Part shown: one piece after another, positions 18,440-25,440 of the stretch | Position numbering within the stretch: the stretch's first letter is position 1 | Layout of the letters: each line of letters starts with the position of its first letter | DNA from: Calothrix sp. MO_167.B12 | GTDB lineage: Bacteria > Cyanobacteriota > Cyanobacteriia > Cyanobacteriales > Nostocaceae | Assembly (NCBI GenBank): GCA_030066045.1 | Contig: JASJCJ010000039.1 | Span: forward strand, 1 to 37,162 | DNA: 37,162 nt | Reading direction: 5' to 3' | Made by a program: the position numbers and the translations under genes | Notes under the pieces: generated by a model | What the model was told of the DNA's origin: nothing | Databases searched by the model: none | What the model saw: only the letters and a program-made list of their open reading frames with translations

Positions 18440-18854
18440 TTTTAGAACTTAAGCAACTGGCATATTTTTTCTGTAGGGGAGGCAAAATGCGGTGTAGATA
18501 TTCTGACCGCATTATTGCCGTTGCGTGACGCTGCGATCATATATCAAGAAGAGACGCGGAGACGCGGAGAGAGGGAGACGCGGAGAGAGGGAGACGCACC
18601 AGACACCGATGTGGTGGGGGCTTGAACCGCCCACCAACCAATCGGGAGCCATCAAATCGCAGATTTTGATGAGGGAGGAGGACCCTTGGGGCTTATCGCC
18701 CCGTACACGGGGCTTGGGACACATCCCGCTCCGCGTCCCCGCGTCCCCGCGTCATCCGGTTGAACGTAGTCATCAGGCTTGTAAGCTCACGCACCAATCA
18801 ACGATTGTGACAATTGCGTAATTCCTGAATTTTTTAAATTGTAACTAAATTATT
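18440..18854. repeat. Repeat-rich insert between devC-like and devA-like genes
   Basis: This gap interrupts an otherwise conserved exporter operon. It holds a direct repeat tract gagacgcgga-gacgcggaga (18551-18597) and, 130 bases later, its complementary tract ccgcgtccccgcgtccccgc (18731-18753), so the arms could pair. The interior (18600-18730) is more GC-rich than its surroundings and contains smaller hairpins such as ggggcttatcgcccc. An open frame of 98 codons across it lacks any recognisable domain and is probably not a gene. It may be a decayed mobile element or a structured RNA; I cannot assign it. Confidence 0.5.
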
Positions 18855-19547
18855 ATGTATATTCAACCAATTATTGAAATAGAAAATCTAGAGCATTTTT
18901 TTGGAGAAGGAGAGCTACACAAACAAATTTTATTCAACATTAATTTAAAAATATATTCTGGCGAAATAATTATTATGGAAGGTCCATCTGGATCTGGAAA
19001 AACAACCTTATTAACATTAATTGGTGGTCTACGCTCTGTCCAATCCGGAAGTTTGAAAGTCTTCGAGCAAGAGCTTTTTGGAGCTAGTGAACAACAATTA
19101 ATGCAAACACGTCGCCATATAGGCTATATTTTCCAATCTCATAATTTGTTGCAATTTCTGACAGCAAGACAAAATGTTGAAATGTCACTCGAACTGCATG
19201 ATAACCTCAGTCATAGGGAAATTCGCAAACGCTCTGTAAGTATGCTGACCACTGTTGGTTTAGGTGAGCGAATTGATTCTTATCCTGAAAATCTTTCAGG
19301 AGGACAAAAACAAAGAATTGCAATTGCTCGCGCCCTAGCTTCACAACCTAAGCTAGTTTTAGCTGATGAGCCTACAGCATCTTTAGATAAATATAGTGGT
19401 CGCGCTGTTGTTGAACTCATGCAAAAACTAGCCAAACAACAAGGTTGTTCAATTCTGATCGTTACTCATGATAATCGTATTCTTGATATTGCTGACCGCA
19501 TTATTCAAATGGAAGATGGTCACTTGTCTGAGGATCTAATAGCTTGA
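18855..19547 (+). CDS. devA: DevA-family ABC exporter ATPase
   Basis: A 230-residue ABC ATPase. Walker A is GPSGSGKTTLL (about 43-53), the signature motif is LSGGQKQRIAIA, Walker B is LVLADEPTAS, and a switch His lies in IVTHDNR. The size and the N-terminal pattern IIEIENLEHFFGEGELHKQIL match the DevA/LolD-like group that energises DevC-type permeases. It is on the same strand as DevB/DevC but separated from DevC by a repeat-rich insert that may need its own promoter or read-through. It is convergent with the ZIP-like gene, and a heptamer array lies between the two. Confidence 0.92.
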   Translation: MYIQPIIEIENLEHFFGEGELHKQILFNINLKIYSGEIIIMEGPSGSGKTTLLTLIGGLRSVQSGSLKVFEQELFGASEQQLMQTRRHIGYIFQSHNLLQFLTARQNVEMSLELHDNLSHREIRKRSVSMLTTVGLGERIDSYPENLSGGQKQRIAIARALASQPKLVLADEPTASLDKYSGRAVVELMQKLAKQQGCSILIVTHDNRILDIADRIIQMEDGHLSEDLIA

Positions 19548-19551
19548 CACC

Positions 19552-19597
19552 TTATTACTTATTACTTATTACTTATTACTTATTACTTATTACTTAT
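19552..19597. repeat. Heptamer tandem repeat (ttattac)
   Basis: Six full ttattac units and part of a seventh lie between two convergent genes. The array overlaps the 3-prime end of the minus-strand gene, so its last codons (Ser-Asn-Lys-stop) come from the repeat. Confidence 0.9.
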
Positions 19598-21415
19598 GCT
19601 CTGAATCAGAATGGTGACTAGAAACCCCAGTAAGGTAGACATTCCCACCACTGAACCACCTTTAGCATAAGCCTCTGGCAACATGGTCTCAGAAATTACC
19701 GTTAACATCGCCCCGGCTACCATAGCTTCTAATAGAGAAATAATTGATTCAGGTGCCTCGGCAAACACTATGCTACCCACAGCAGCCACAATCCCTGTGA
19801 ATACCATGATGGCACTCCACATCAATAAAATTCGGGTTTCGGGAAATCCTTGTTCTCGCATACCATCTGAACTGGAAAGAGCTTCGGGATAGTTGGAGAA
19901 TAATACCGCAAATATTAGGGAAGGACTAAGGGGAGCCATGACAACGTGAGCACCGATAGTCAGGGCTTCGGGAATACCATCCATCAGCAATCCCAACCAG
20001 ATAGCAGTGGGAGCTTGTTCTTGTTTTTGCAGACTTCCTGCCATGGCGGTGACAGAGGGAAGTAAATGATCTGCATTCATGCTCTGGAGGGCTTGTTGCA
20101 CCCACTTACTCACTTTGTTTGGTTCAAAATGCTGTTTCTCCTGTAAGTAAGCCGTGATTATATCCTGCTGGAGAAACTCCCTGAGAGCATTCTCTAAATT
20201 CCGAGATTGCTGTAACATTTCGTCGAAGTCCTGCTTACGTAGTGTCCAGACGGTTGCATCTGTCTTAGCCACAGCTGTCACGGTATGCTTGGCTCCAGTA
20301 ACAAAGGAAAATCCTCCAAAGGCATCACCAGAGGATAAGATAATCGGCTTTCGCCTAGGATTGTTGGGATCGAGTAATTCCACTTCTCCTTGATGGAGGA
20401 TAAACAGCCTATCTGCGGTTTCCTGGGGTTGGAAGAAAGCATAGCCATCTTCACAGTGGTGGTACACCAGACGGTTGGCAATATCTTCCAGTTCTTTATG
20501 GGGAAGGTGCTTAAACAACGGAAATCGACGGATTTGTCTAGCTAACCGGAGAAAATTCTTGGTCTCGCGTTCTACCTTAACTGCATTGGGAATGGTATGC
20601 TCTTGTTGGATAGTAGCGATCGCTCTATTCACCCAGTGTTTCACTTGTAGTAGTGTCAGCCCGTGACGCTGTTGTAGGTAGCTAGTCACTTCCTCTTGTT
20701 GTAATAGGCGTTGGGTGGTTTCTATTAGTTGGGGAGAGGTTTGCAGCAGTTTATCAAAGTCTGGACGAGGTACAATGTCCAGTTTGGTATCTGCTGTGGT
20801 AAGGGCAAGCATTTGATGAGGAGCACCCGTCAAGAATGCTAGCCGTCCAAAAATGTTGTTGGCACCCAGAATCATGTAGGGTTGAAAATCTGCCTGGGGA
20901 TCGAGCAGTTGTACTTCCCCTGTTTCAATAATATACAGACTTTCACTTGGGTCTAAGGGTTGGTAAATGGTAGTACCCTGGGGATAATGAGCTACCAGTA
21001 AACTTCGAGCCAAATTCTGGGAGTCCTCTGGGGAAAGATCCCGAAAAATATCAATGCGCCGTAGCCGGGACAGACATCGTTGAAATCGTTGTGCTTGCTT
21101 TTGGCTCAAGTGAACCAGGGCAGTGGAAGGCTTGCGTAAGAATCCTCCCGACTCGTTGACAAAGCGATTAACTACCGTAAAAAAAAGATTTCCCAGGATA
21201 GAACCGATAACCAGTTCTAGTAAGTGACCTTTTTTGGTGGCACTGCTGACTAAATCAATCACCAAGGCTGCTAGTAAAGCACCTGCACCAAAAGCAGTTA
21301 GAAAAGCCAGCATCCGATTTTTGGGTTTCCAAATCAAGGAAGTGATGGTTCCTAAGGGCATGGAACAGGAGCTGAACAGTCCTGCTAGAAAGGCTTTAGT
21401 AACGATTTCAGACAT
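19583..21415 (-). CDS. ZIP-like membrane protein with two inserted cyclic-nucleotide-binding-type domains
   Basis: A 610-residue protein. Residues about 1-85 hold hydrophobic helices (AFLTAFGAGALLAALVIDLV, VIGSILGNLFF). Two consecutive cNMP-binding (Crp-type) domains follow: one from about 118 (IFRDLSPEDSQNLARSLL, YIIETGEVQLLD, IFGRLAFLTGAPH) and one from about 298 (LFKHLPHKELEDIANRL, FILHQGEVELLDP, AFGGFSFVTGAKH). The C-terminal part (about 470-610) returns to membrane helices with ZIP-like patterns DGIPEALTIGA and NYPEALSSSDGM. The likely role is metal transport or sensing gated by a ligand on the cytoplasmic insert. The canonical RxA-type cAMP-binding Arg is not evident, so the domains may not bind cAMP. 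It is convergent with devA and not part of the biosynthetic transcript. Confidence 0.8.
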   Translation of the reverse strand: MSEIVTKAFLAGLFSSCSMPLGTITSLIWKPKNRMLAFLTAFGAGALLAALVIDLVSSATKKGHLLELVIGSILGNLFFTVVNRFVNESGGFLRKPSTALVHLSQKQAQRFQRCLSRLRRIDIFRDLSPEDSQNLARSLLVAHYPQGTTIYQPLDPSESLYIIETGEVQLLDPQADFQPYMILGANNIFGRLAFLTGAPHQMLALTTADTKLDIVPRPDFDKLLQTSPQLIETTQRLLQQEEVTSYLQQRHGLTLLQVKHWVNRAIATIQQEHTIPNAVKVERETKNFLRLARQIRRFPLFKHLPHKELEDIANRLVYHHCEDGYAFFQPQETADRLFILHQGEVELLDPNNPRRKPIILSSGDAFGGFSFVTGAKHTVTAVAKTDATVWTLRKQDFDEMLQQSRNLENALREFLQQDIITAYLQEKQHFEPNKVSKWVQQALQSMNADHLLPSVTAMAGSLQKQEQAPTAIWLGLLMDGIPEALTIGAHVVMAPLSPSLIFAVLFSNYPEALSSSDGMREQGFPETRILLMWSAIMVFTGIVAAVGSIVFAEAPESIISLLEAMVAGAMLTVISETMLPEAYAKGGSVVGMSTLLGFLVTILIQSISNK

Positions 21416-21742
21416 TTGTAGTAAAATAGCGAGAATGTGTTTTATTGGCTTGACTCAAACAACTAAAACGTCCGGATATTGCTAGTTTTTAGGCACTTGG
21501 TGTGCCGAGCACGCCATTGCTGATGCCAATTGCCTAATTCCTGTATCTATTTTTTGGCATAATAATATTCATAAGAAGCACCCGGAAAGCGGGAAACTCA
21601 GAGTCTGTGCCCTTCGGGCACGCTTCGCGAACAGACCTGAGAGGGAAGCGGCACGGGCAAATTTATTTGCCGTGATATTTGGGAACTTGTGCTTATCCAT
21701 GTCGTTAAGTATTATAATTGGATGAGTATTTATGAGCATCAA

Positions 21743-22957
21743 ATGCAAACTATATCTGTAAAATGCAAGCTTCAAGTACCTGTAGAGTTGCGTCAAGAAA
21801 TTGATGTTACTTTGCAGGGCTTTGCTGATGCTTGTAATCAGATATATGAAGTTGCAAAACGTAACAATTGTTGGAATACAACCAAGCTTCACCACAAGGT
21901 TTATAAGCCAGTTAAAGATTCTACAGGCTTGAAAGCTAACCATGTTTGTCAAGCTATTCGCCGTGTAATTGGTAACGTTAAGGCAGTAAAGCAAGTTCAC
22001 AAGTTTCGTCCAACTTCTTTGAATTTGGATATAAGAACTTTTCAATACATTGAAGAGTTGCAAACTGTTGGCATTACTTTGATATGTGGTCGCAAAAAGT
22101 TTAAGTTGTCGATTGGCAATTATCAAAGAGCATTGCTTAGAGGGCAATCTCCAACAGCAGCTACTTTGAACAAAACCAAGCACGGCGACTATTACATCAA
22201 TATATGTATTGATATCCCAACCGACCCGACGGGTAAAACTCCCAAGGTAATTGGTGTCGATTTGGGAAGACGCGATATTGCGACAACTTCTACTGGTAAA
22301 TCTTGGAGTGGTGGAAAGATTCAAGCTACTCGTGACCGTTACAGCAAGGTCAGAGCGAATATTCAATCTAAACGCACTCGTTCGGCACGTCGCCTGATGA
22401 GAAGGCTCTCTGGGAGAGAAAAACGTTTCCAAAAGTGGCTTAATCACCCTTACGGGTTCGCCAGTCGCTTCAAGTCGGGGAACCCGCCCAACGCGCTGGC
22501 TCACAATATTTCTAAACAGCTTGTTCAAGATGCAAAAAATAGCAATGCTGCACTTGCTTTTGAAGATTTGACTAATATTCGCCAATCTTTGAATCAAAAG
22601 CGACGCAGCAAGACGGAACGACGTAGAACCAACAATTGGGCATTTTATCAACTCCGGATATTTGTTGATTACAAGGCTCGAATTGTAGGAGTTCCGGTTA
22701 TTTTTGTCCCACCTGCTTACACTTCTGCGACCTGTTCGCATTGTCACCACGTCCACCCAGTTAAAGGGAAGTCGTACCGCAACGGGAAAAAGTATAAGTG
22801 TGGGAATTGTGGTTTTGAACATGATGCTGATATTAACGCTGCGCTTAACATTGCAGCTTTGGGGTTGTCCGTAACGCAGCCCGAAAGCCTGAAGATGAGT
22901 TGCCAGTTGGAAAGACAGTTGAATCTGTTTCCAACTAGTTTCTTTGAATTAGGCTAA
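21743..22957 (+). CDS. tnpB: TnpB, RNA-guided nuclease of IS200/IS605-type element
   Basis: About 404 residues from ATG 21743; the open frame extends upstream to 21689, but the family N-terminus begins MQTISVKCKLQVP. RuvC-like catalytic residues are seen at Asp173 (GVDLG), Glu274 (AFEDL) and Asp363 (HDADINAAL). A zinc ribbon (CSHCHHVHP ... KCGNCG) lies just before the last Asp. TnpB proteins use a guide RNA transcribed from the element right end, here expected to overlap the tnpB 3-prime end and the hairpin at 22960. An in-frame 57-bp palindromic-repeat insertion adds 19 residues (22445-22501) between the RuvC I and II segments. All catalytic positions are intact, so the protein could be active if the insert is tolerated. 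Confidence 0.9.
   Translation: MQTISVKCKLQVPVELRQEIDVTLQGFADACNQIYEVAKRNNCWNTTKLHHKVYKPVKDSTGLKANHVCQAIRRVIGNVKAVKQVHKFRPTSLNLDIRTFQYIEELQTVGITLICGRKKFKLSIGNYQRALLRGQSPTAATLNKTKHGDYYINICIDIPTDPTGKTPKVIGVDLGRRDIATTSTGKSWSGGKIQATRDRYSKVRANIQSKRTRSARRLMRRLSGREKRFQKWLNHPYGFASRFKSGNPPNALAHNISKQLVQDAKNSNAALAFEDLTNIRQSLNQKRRSKTERRRTNNWAFYQLRIFVDYKARIVGVPVIFVPPAYTSATCSHCHHVHPVKGKSYRNGKKYKCGNCGFEHDADINAALNIAALGLSVTQPESLKMSCQLERQLNLFPTSFFELG
22445..22501 (+). repeat. Short interspersed palindromic repeat inserted in frame in tnpB
   Basis: This 57-bp segment encodes HPYGFASRFKSGNPPNALA and is flanked on both sides by a cac codon. Removing it restores the usual TnpB joint WLNHNISKQLV. The core gtcgcttcaagtcggggaac and the following cccaacgcgctg recur in inverted orientation at about 28541-28585, showing this is a dispersed repeat and not native coding sequence. 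Confidence 0.8.
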
Positions 22958-23070
22958 AGCTCAGTGTCTTTAGACCTGAGTATGCTTACATGAATGTCTT
23001 TTACCTACTGTAATGATCGATATTTTGATTGAGGCGATCGCATTTAACCGTTAGATTGTGGTAAATTAGT

Positions 23071-24072
23071 ATGAATATTCTTGTCACTGGTGGTACTGGT
23101 TTTCTGGGTAAAGCACTGGCATTAAGGTTGCAATCGCAATCCGATCATGTTACCGTTTTAGGGCGCGATCGCTACATTGGGAAGCAATTAGAAGGGGAAG
23201 GGTTGCGATTTTTAGCGGTTGATTTTCAAGATAAACCAGCAACTATCAACGCCTGTCAGGGACAAGATTATATCTTCCATTGTGGTGCTTTATCTTCTCC
23301 TTGGGGGAAGTATGAGGATTTTTACCAAGCAAATGTTTTAGGGACTCGTTATATTATCCAAGGTTGTCAGCAATATGGAGTAAAAAGGCTGATCCATGTT
23401 TCCACACCCAGTATTTACTTTAAATTTTCCCATCATTTAAATATTCCTGAAAACATACCCCTACCCCCACCAGTTAACGCCTACGCCAAAACGAAACAAC
23501 TTGCAGAGCAGGAAATCAATAGAGCACACACAGAAGGCTTACCAGTAATTACCATTAGACCCCGTGCTATTTTCGGTCCTGGGGACAGATCAATTTTACC
23601 ACGACTGCTGAAAGCTAATGAGCGATCGGGTATTCCTCTAATTAATAATGGTCAAGCTTGCATAGATATGACCTATATAGATAATGTAGTGGATGCTTTA
23701 CTATTGTGTCAAAACGCCCCAGATAATTTATTAGGGAGAACCTTTAACATTACTAACGGAGAGCCAACACCATTGGTAAATTTGTTAACACTTCTATCTC
23801 AACAACTTGGCTATCCCTTGAACTTAAAACCCATTCCCTACAATCTTGCTTATGGGGTAGCCACAGCGATGGAATTAGCCTCCAAAACCATTTTCTTCGG
23901 GAAAGAACCCATACTCACCCGCTACACCGTGGGATTACTTTCCTTCAACCAAACATTAGATATTACCGCAGCCAAAACAGAATTAGGCTATCAACCCCAA
24001 GTTAGTATTCTCGAAGGATTAAAAGTATTTGCTCAATGGTGGAAAAATCAACAAAATGTCCATGAAAATTAA
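23071..24072 (+). CDS. Extended SDR, NAD-dependent epimerase/3-beta-HSD-like
   Basis: A 333-residue extended short-chain dehydrogenase. The Rossmann motif TGGTGFLG is at 6-13 and the catalytic YAKTK at 138-142, with Ser in HVSTPSIYF upstream. The pattern resembles 3-beta-hydroxysteroid dehydrogenase/OleD-like members that act on hydroxy- or keto-lipids, though nucleotide-sugar epimerases are also close. It opens a four-gene same-strand group with an MBL-fold hydrolase, an adenylating enzyme and a GNAT-like protein, so reduction or oxidation of a lipid intermediate is plausible. A HIP1 site (gcgatcgc) is at 23034 just upstream. The last 70 bases are duplicated before the next gene. Confidence 0.85.
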   Translation: MNILVTGGTGFLGKALALRLQSQSDHVTVLGRDRYIGKQLEGEGLRFLAVDFQDKPATINACQGQDYIFHCGALSSPWGKYEDFYQANVLGTRYIIQGCQQYGVKRLIHVSTPSIYFKFSHHLNIPENIPLPPPVNAYAKTKQLAEQEINRAHTEGLPVITIRPRAIFGPGDRSILPRLLKANERSGIPLINNGQACIDMTYIDNVVDALLLCQNAPDNLLGRTFNITNGEPTPLVNLLTLLSQQLGYPLNLKPIPYNLAYGVATAMELASKTIFFGKEPILTRYTVGLLSFNQTLDITAAKTELGYQPQVSILEGLKVFAQWWKNQQNVHEN

Positions 24073-24100
24073 CTTTTTTCCAGTTTTCTTTCTTCATTCG

Positions 24101-24129
24101 TAGGTTGGGTTGAGGAACGAAACCCAACA
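24101..24129. repeat. Interspersed repeat taggttgggt...aacccaaca
   Basis: A palindromic element of the form taggttgggttgaggaacga followed by aacccaaca. Related copies lie at 28135-28166 and 31281-31313 in the opposite orientation, so it is a dispersed short repeat family in this genome. Confidence 0.7.
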
Positions 24130-24233
24130 TTTTCCGTACACCCAGTTGGGTTTAAAATAGATGAGGTTTAAAATGTGTCCTAACCGAAAACCGTAGGGCT
24201 ATATCTCAAGTGTGCCTCCCACACCTAAGCTGT

Positions 24234-24265
24234 CAACTAACAACTAACAACTAACAACTAACAAC
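24234..24265. repeat. Heptamer tandem repeat (caactaa)
   Basis: Four full caactaa units and a partial fifth lie in the spacer between the SDR and MBL genes, inside the segment that separates the two copies of the duplicated junction. Confidence 0.85.
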
Positions 24266-24329
24266 CATTTTCAAGTTATTATTCTCGAAAGATTAAAACT
24301 ATTTACTCAATGGTGAAAAAATCAACAAA

Positions 24330-25175
24330 ATGTCTATTCGAGTTAACTTTTTTCAAGGGGGATATTGTACTCATCCCCAAGCCATGGTAATTAGGGATGG
24401 GAAGTGGAAAACAGAAACTTTTCCTTCCTTATTTGCCTTAATATCCCATCCACAGGCTGGTGCAATTTTATTTGACACTGGTTATTCCCAGAGATTTTTC
24501 CCAGAAACCCGTAAATTTCCCTTCCAACTCTATGCACTAACTACCCCAGTTTATCTACAGCCAGGAGAAAGTGCAGTCGATCAATTACAACAGTATGGCT
24601 TAGAACCAGAAGCAGTTCAGTATATAATTATTTCTCACTTTCATGCTGACCATATTGGAGGATTGCAAGACTTTCCCAACGCTAAGTTTATCTGTTTCCA
24701 ATCCGCATATCAAGCCGTCAAATCTCTCCGGGGAGTAGCCGCACTCAAAGCAGGATTTTTAGCTGGTTTACTACCATCAAACTTTGAACAACGTACCATC
24801 TTTGTAGAACAAACAGATACCATCTCCTTACCTGATGAATATAGCGTGTTTCAGACAGGGTTCGACTTATTTGCTGATGGTAGCCTGATCGCTGTAGAAT
24901 TACCTGGTCATGCTACGGGACAACTAGGATTATTTTTCACAGATGTAGGCAACCAAAGTTATTTTCTCATCGCCGATGCTTGTTGGTTAAGTCGTGCTTA
25001 TCAAGAATTTGTTCAACCCCATCCCATCGCCAATTTAATTTTTGCTAACAGCAGAGATTATGTAGATACCTTACACAAAATCCATCAACTCCACAAATCC
25101 AATCCCAACCTGAAAATTATTCCTACCCATTGTCGTGATACTTGGATGCAACTCAAAAATTTGCCATATTACTAA
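24330..25175 (+). CDS. Metallo-beta-lactamase-fold hydrolase
   Basis: A 281-residue MBL-fold enzyme. The metal-binding motif HFHADH is at 103-108, with further ligands likely in ELPGHATGQLG, in DACWLS and in the C-terminal PTHCRD. The closest functional groups are lactonase/thioesterase-type hydrolases, so it may hydrolyse an ester, lactone or thioester in the neighbouring lipid-type pathway. The start lies within a duplicated copy of the upstream gene end. It precedes the adenylating enzyme by 265 bp of repeat-rich spacer. Confidence 0.85.
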   Translation: MSIRVNFFQGGYCTHPQAMVIRDGKWKTETFPSLFALISHPQAGAILFDTGYSQRFFPETRKFPFQLYALTTPVYLQPGESAVDQLQQYGLEPEAVQYIIISHFHADHIGGLQDFPNAKFICFQSAYQAVKSLRGVAALKAGFLAGLLPSNFEQRTIFVEQTDTISLPDEYSVFQTGFDLFADGSLIAVELPGHATGQLGLFFTDVGNQSYFLIADACWLSRAYQEFVQPHPIANLIFANSRDYVDTLHKIHQLHKSNPNLKIIPTHCRDTWMQLKNLPYY

Positions 25176-25440
25176 ATCAAGGGACAAAATTTTATGTATT
25201 TAAACCTCAAACTCCTTACCCTCTCTTCTCTGCGCCTCTGCGCCTCTGCGTGAGAAAATCATCCTCAAAATATGCAACTAAACCAAAAAATATCCATCAG
25301 ACATCAAATATAACTTTATATTTAATAACATAGCAGTGGAGAAAATAGTTAGGATATCCTAAAACACCACAACTAAGTCCAACGCCTTCACTATTGCCTG
25401 TTCCCTGTTCCCTGTTCCCTGTCGCCTTTAATTATACTAT
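25176..25440. other. Spacer with short tandem repeats, no gene
   Basis: It contains ctctgcgcctctgcgcctctg near 25227-25250 and three cctgttc units at 25397-25421, both typical cyanobacterial short repeats. No gene is visible. It separates the MBL gene from the adenylating enzyme gene. Confidence 0.6.

Larger units (their letters stand above)
21569..22985 (+). mobile_element. IS200/IS605-type element carrying only tnpB
   Basis: Both ends of the tnpB gene carry related hairpins: CTCAG-GTCTGT paired with ACAGAC-CTGAG at 21597-21641 on the left, and CTCAG-GTCT paired with AGAC-CTGAG at 22960-22980, three bases after the stop. Such subterminal hairpins mark IS200/IS605 ends. The left hairpin has extra bases (gcccttcgggcacgcttcgcg) in its loop that look like a separately inserted repeat. 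No Y1 transposase (tnpA) is present, so mobility would need one in trans. Exact ends are estimated. Confidence 0.7.
23999..24350. repeat. Duplicated gene junction: SDR 3-prime end copied before the MBL gene
   Basis: The stretch 23999-24076 (SDR 3-prime end and a few bases beyond) is repeated with substitutions at 24272-24350, including attctcga, ggattaaaa-type and aatcaacaaaatgtc blocks. The second copy supplies the MBL start codon ATGTC at 24330, and the equivalent ATGTCCATG lies inside the SDR end in the first copy. This implies that the two genes once overlapped and were pushed apart by about 270 bp. Confidence 0.75.

Noticed and set aside
18600-18730. Possible tRNA or known small RNA in the GC-rich insert
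   Set aside because: No cloverleaf with proper anticodon arm and T-loop could be drawn; left as unassigned structure.
18525-18821. 98-codon open frame in the devC-devA gap
   Set aside because: It is built from repeat tracts and a GC-rich insert, shows no domain and has biased composition.
21569-22822. 417-codon open frame on the minus strand across tnpB
   Set aside because: It lies entirely opposite the intact tnpB gene, whose catalytic and zinc-ribbon motifs are clear. The minus-strand product has no recognisable domain.
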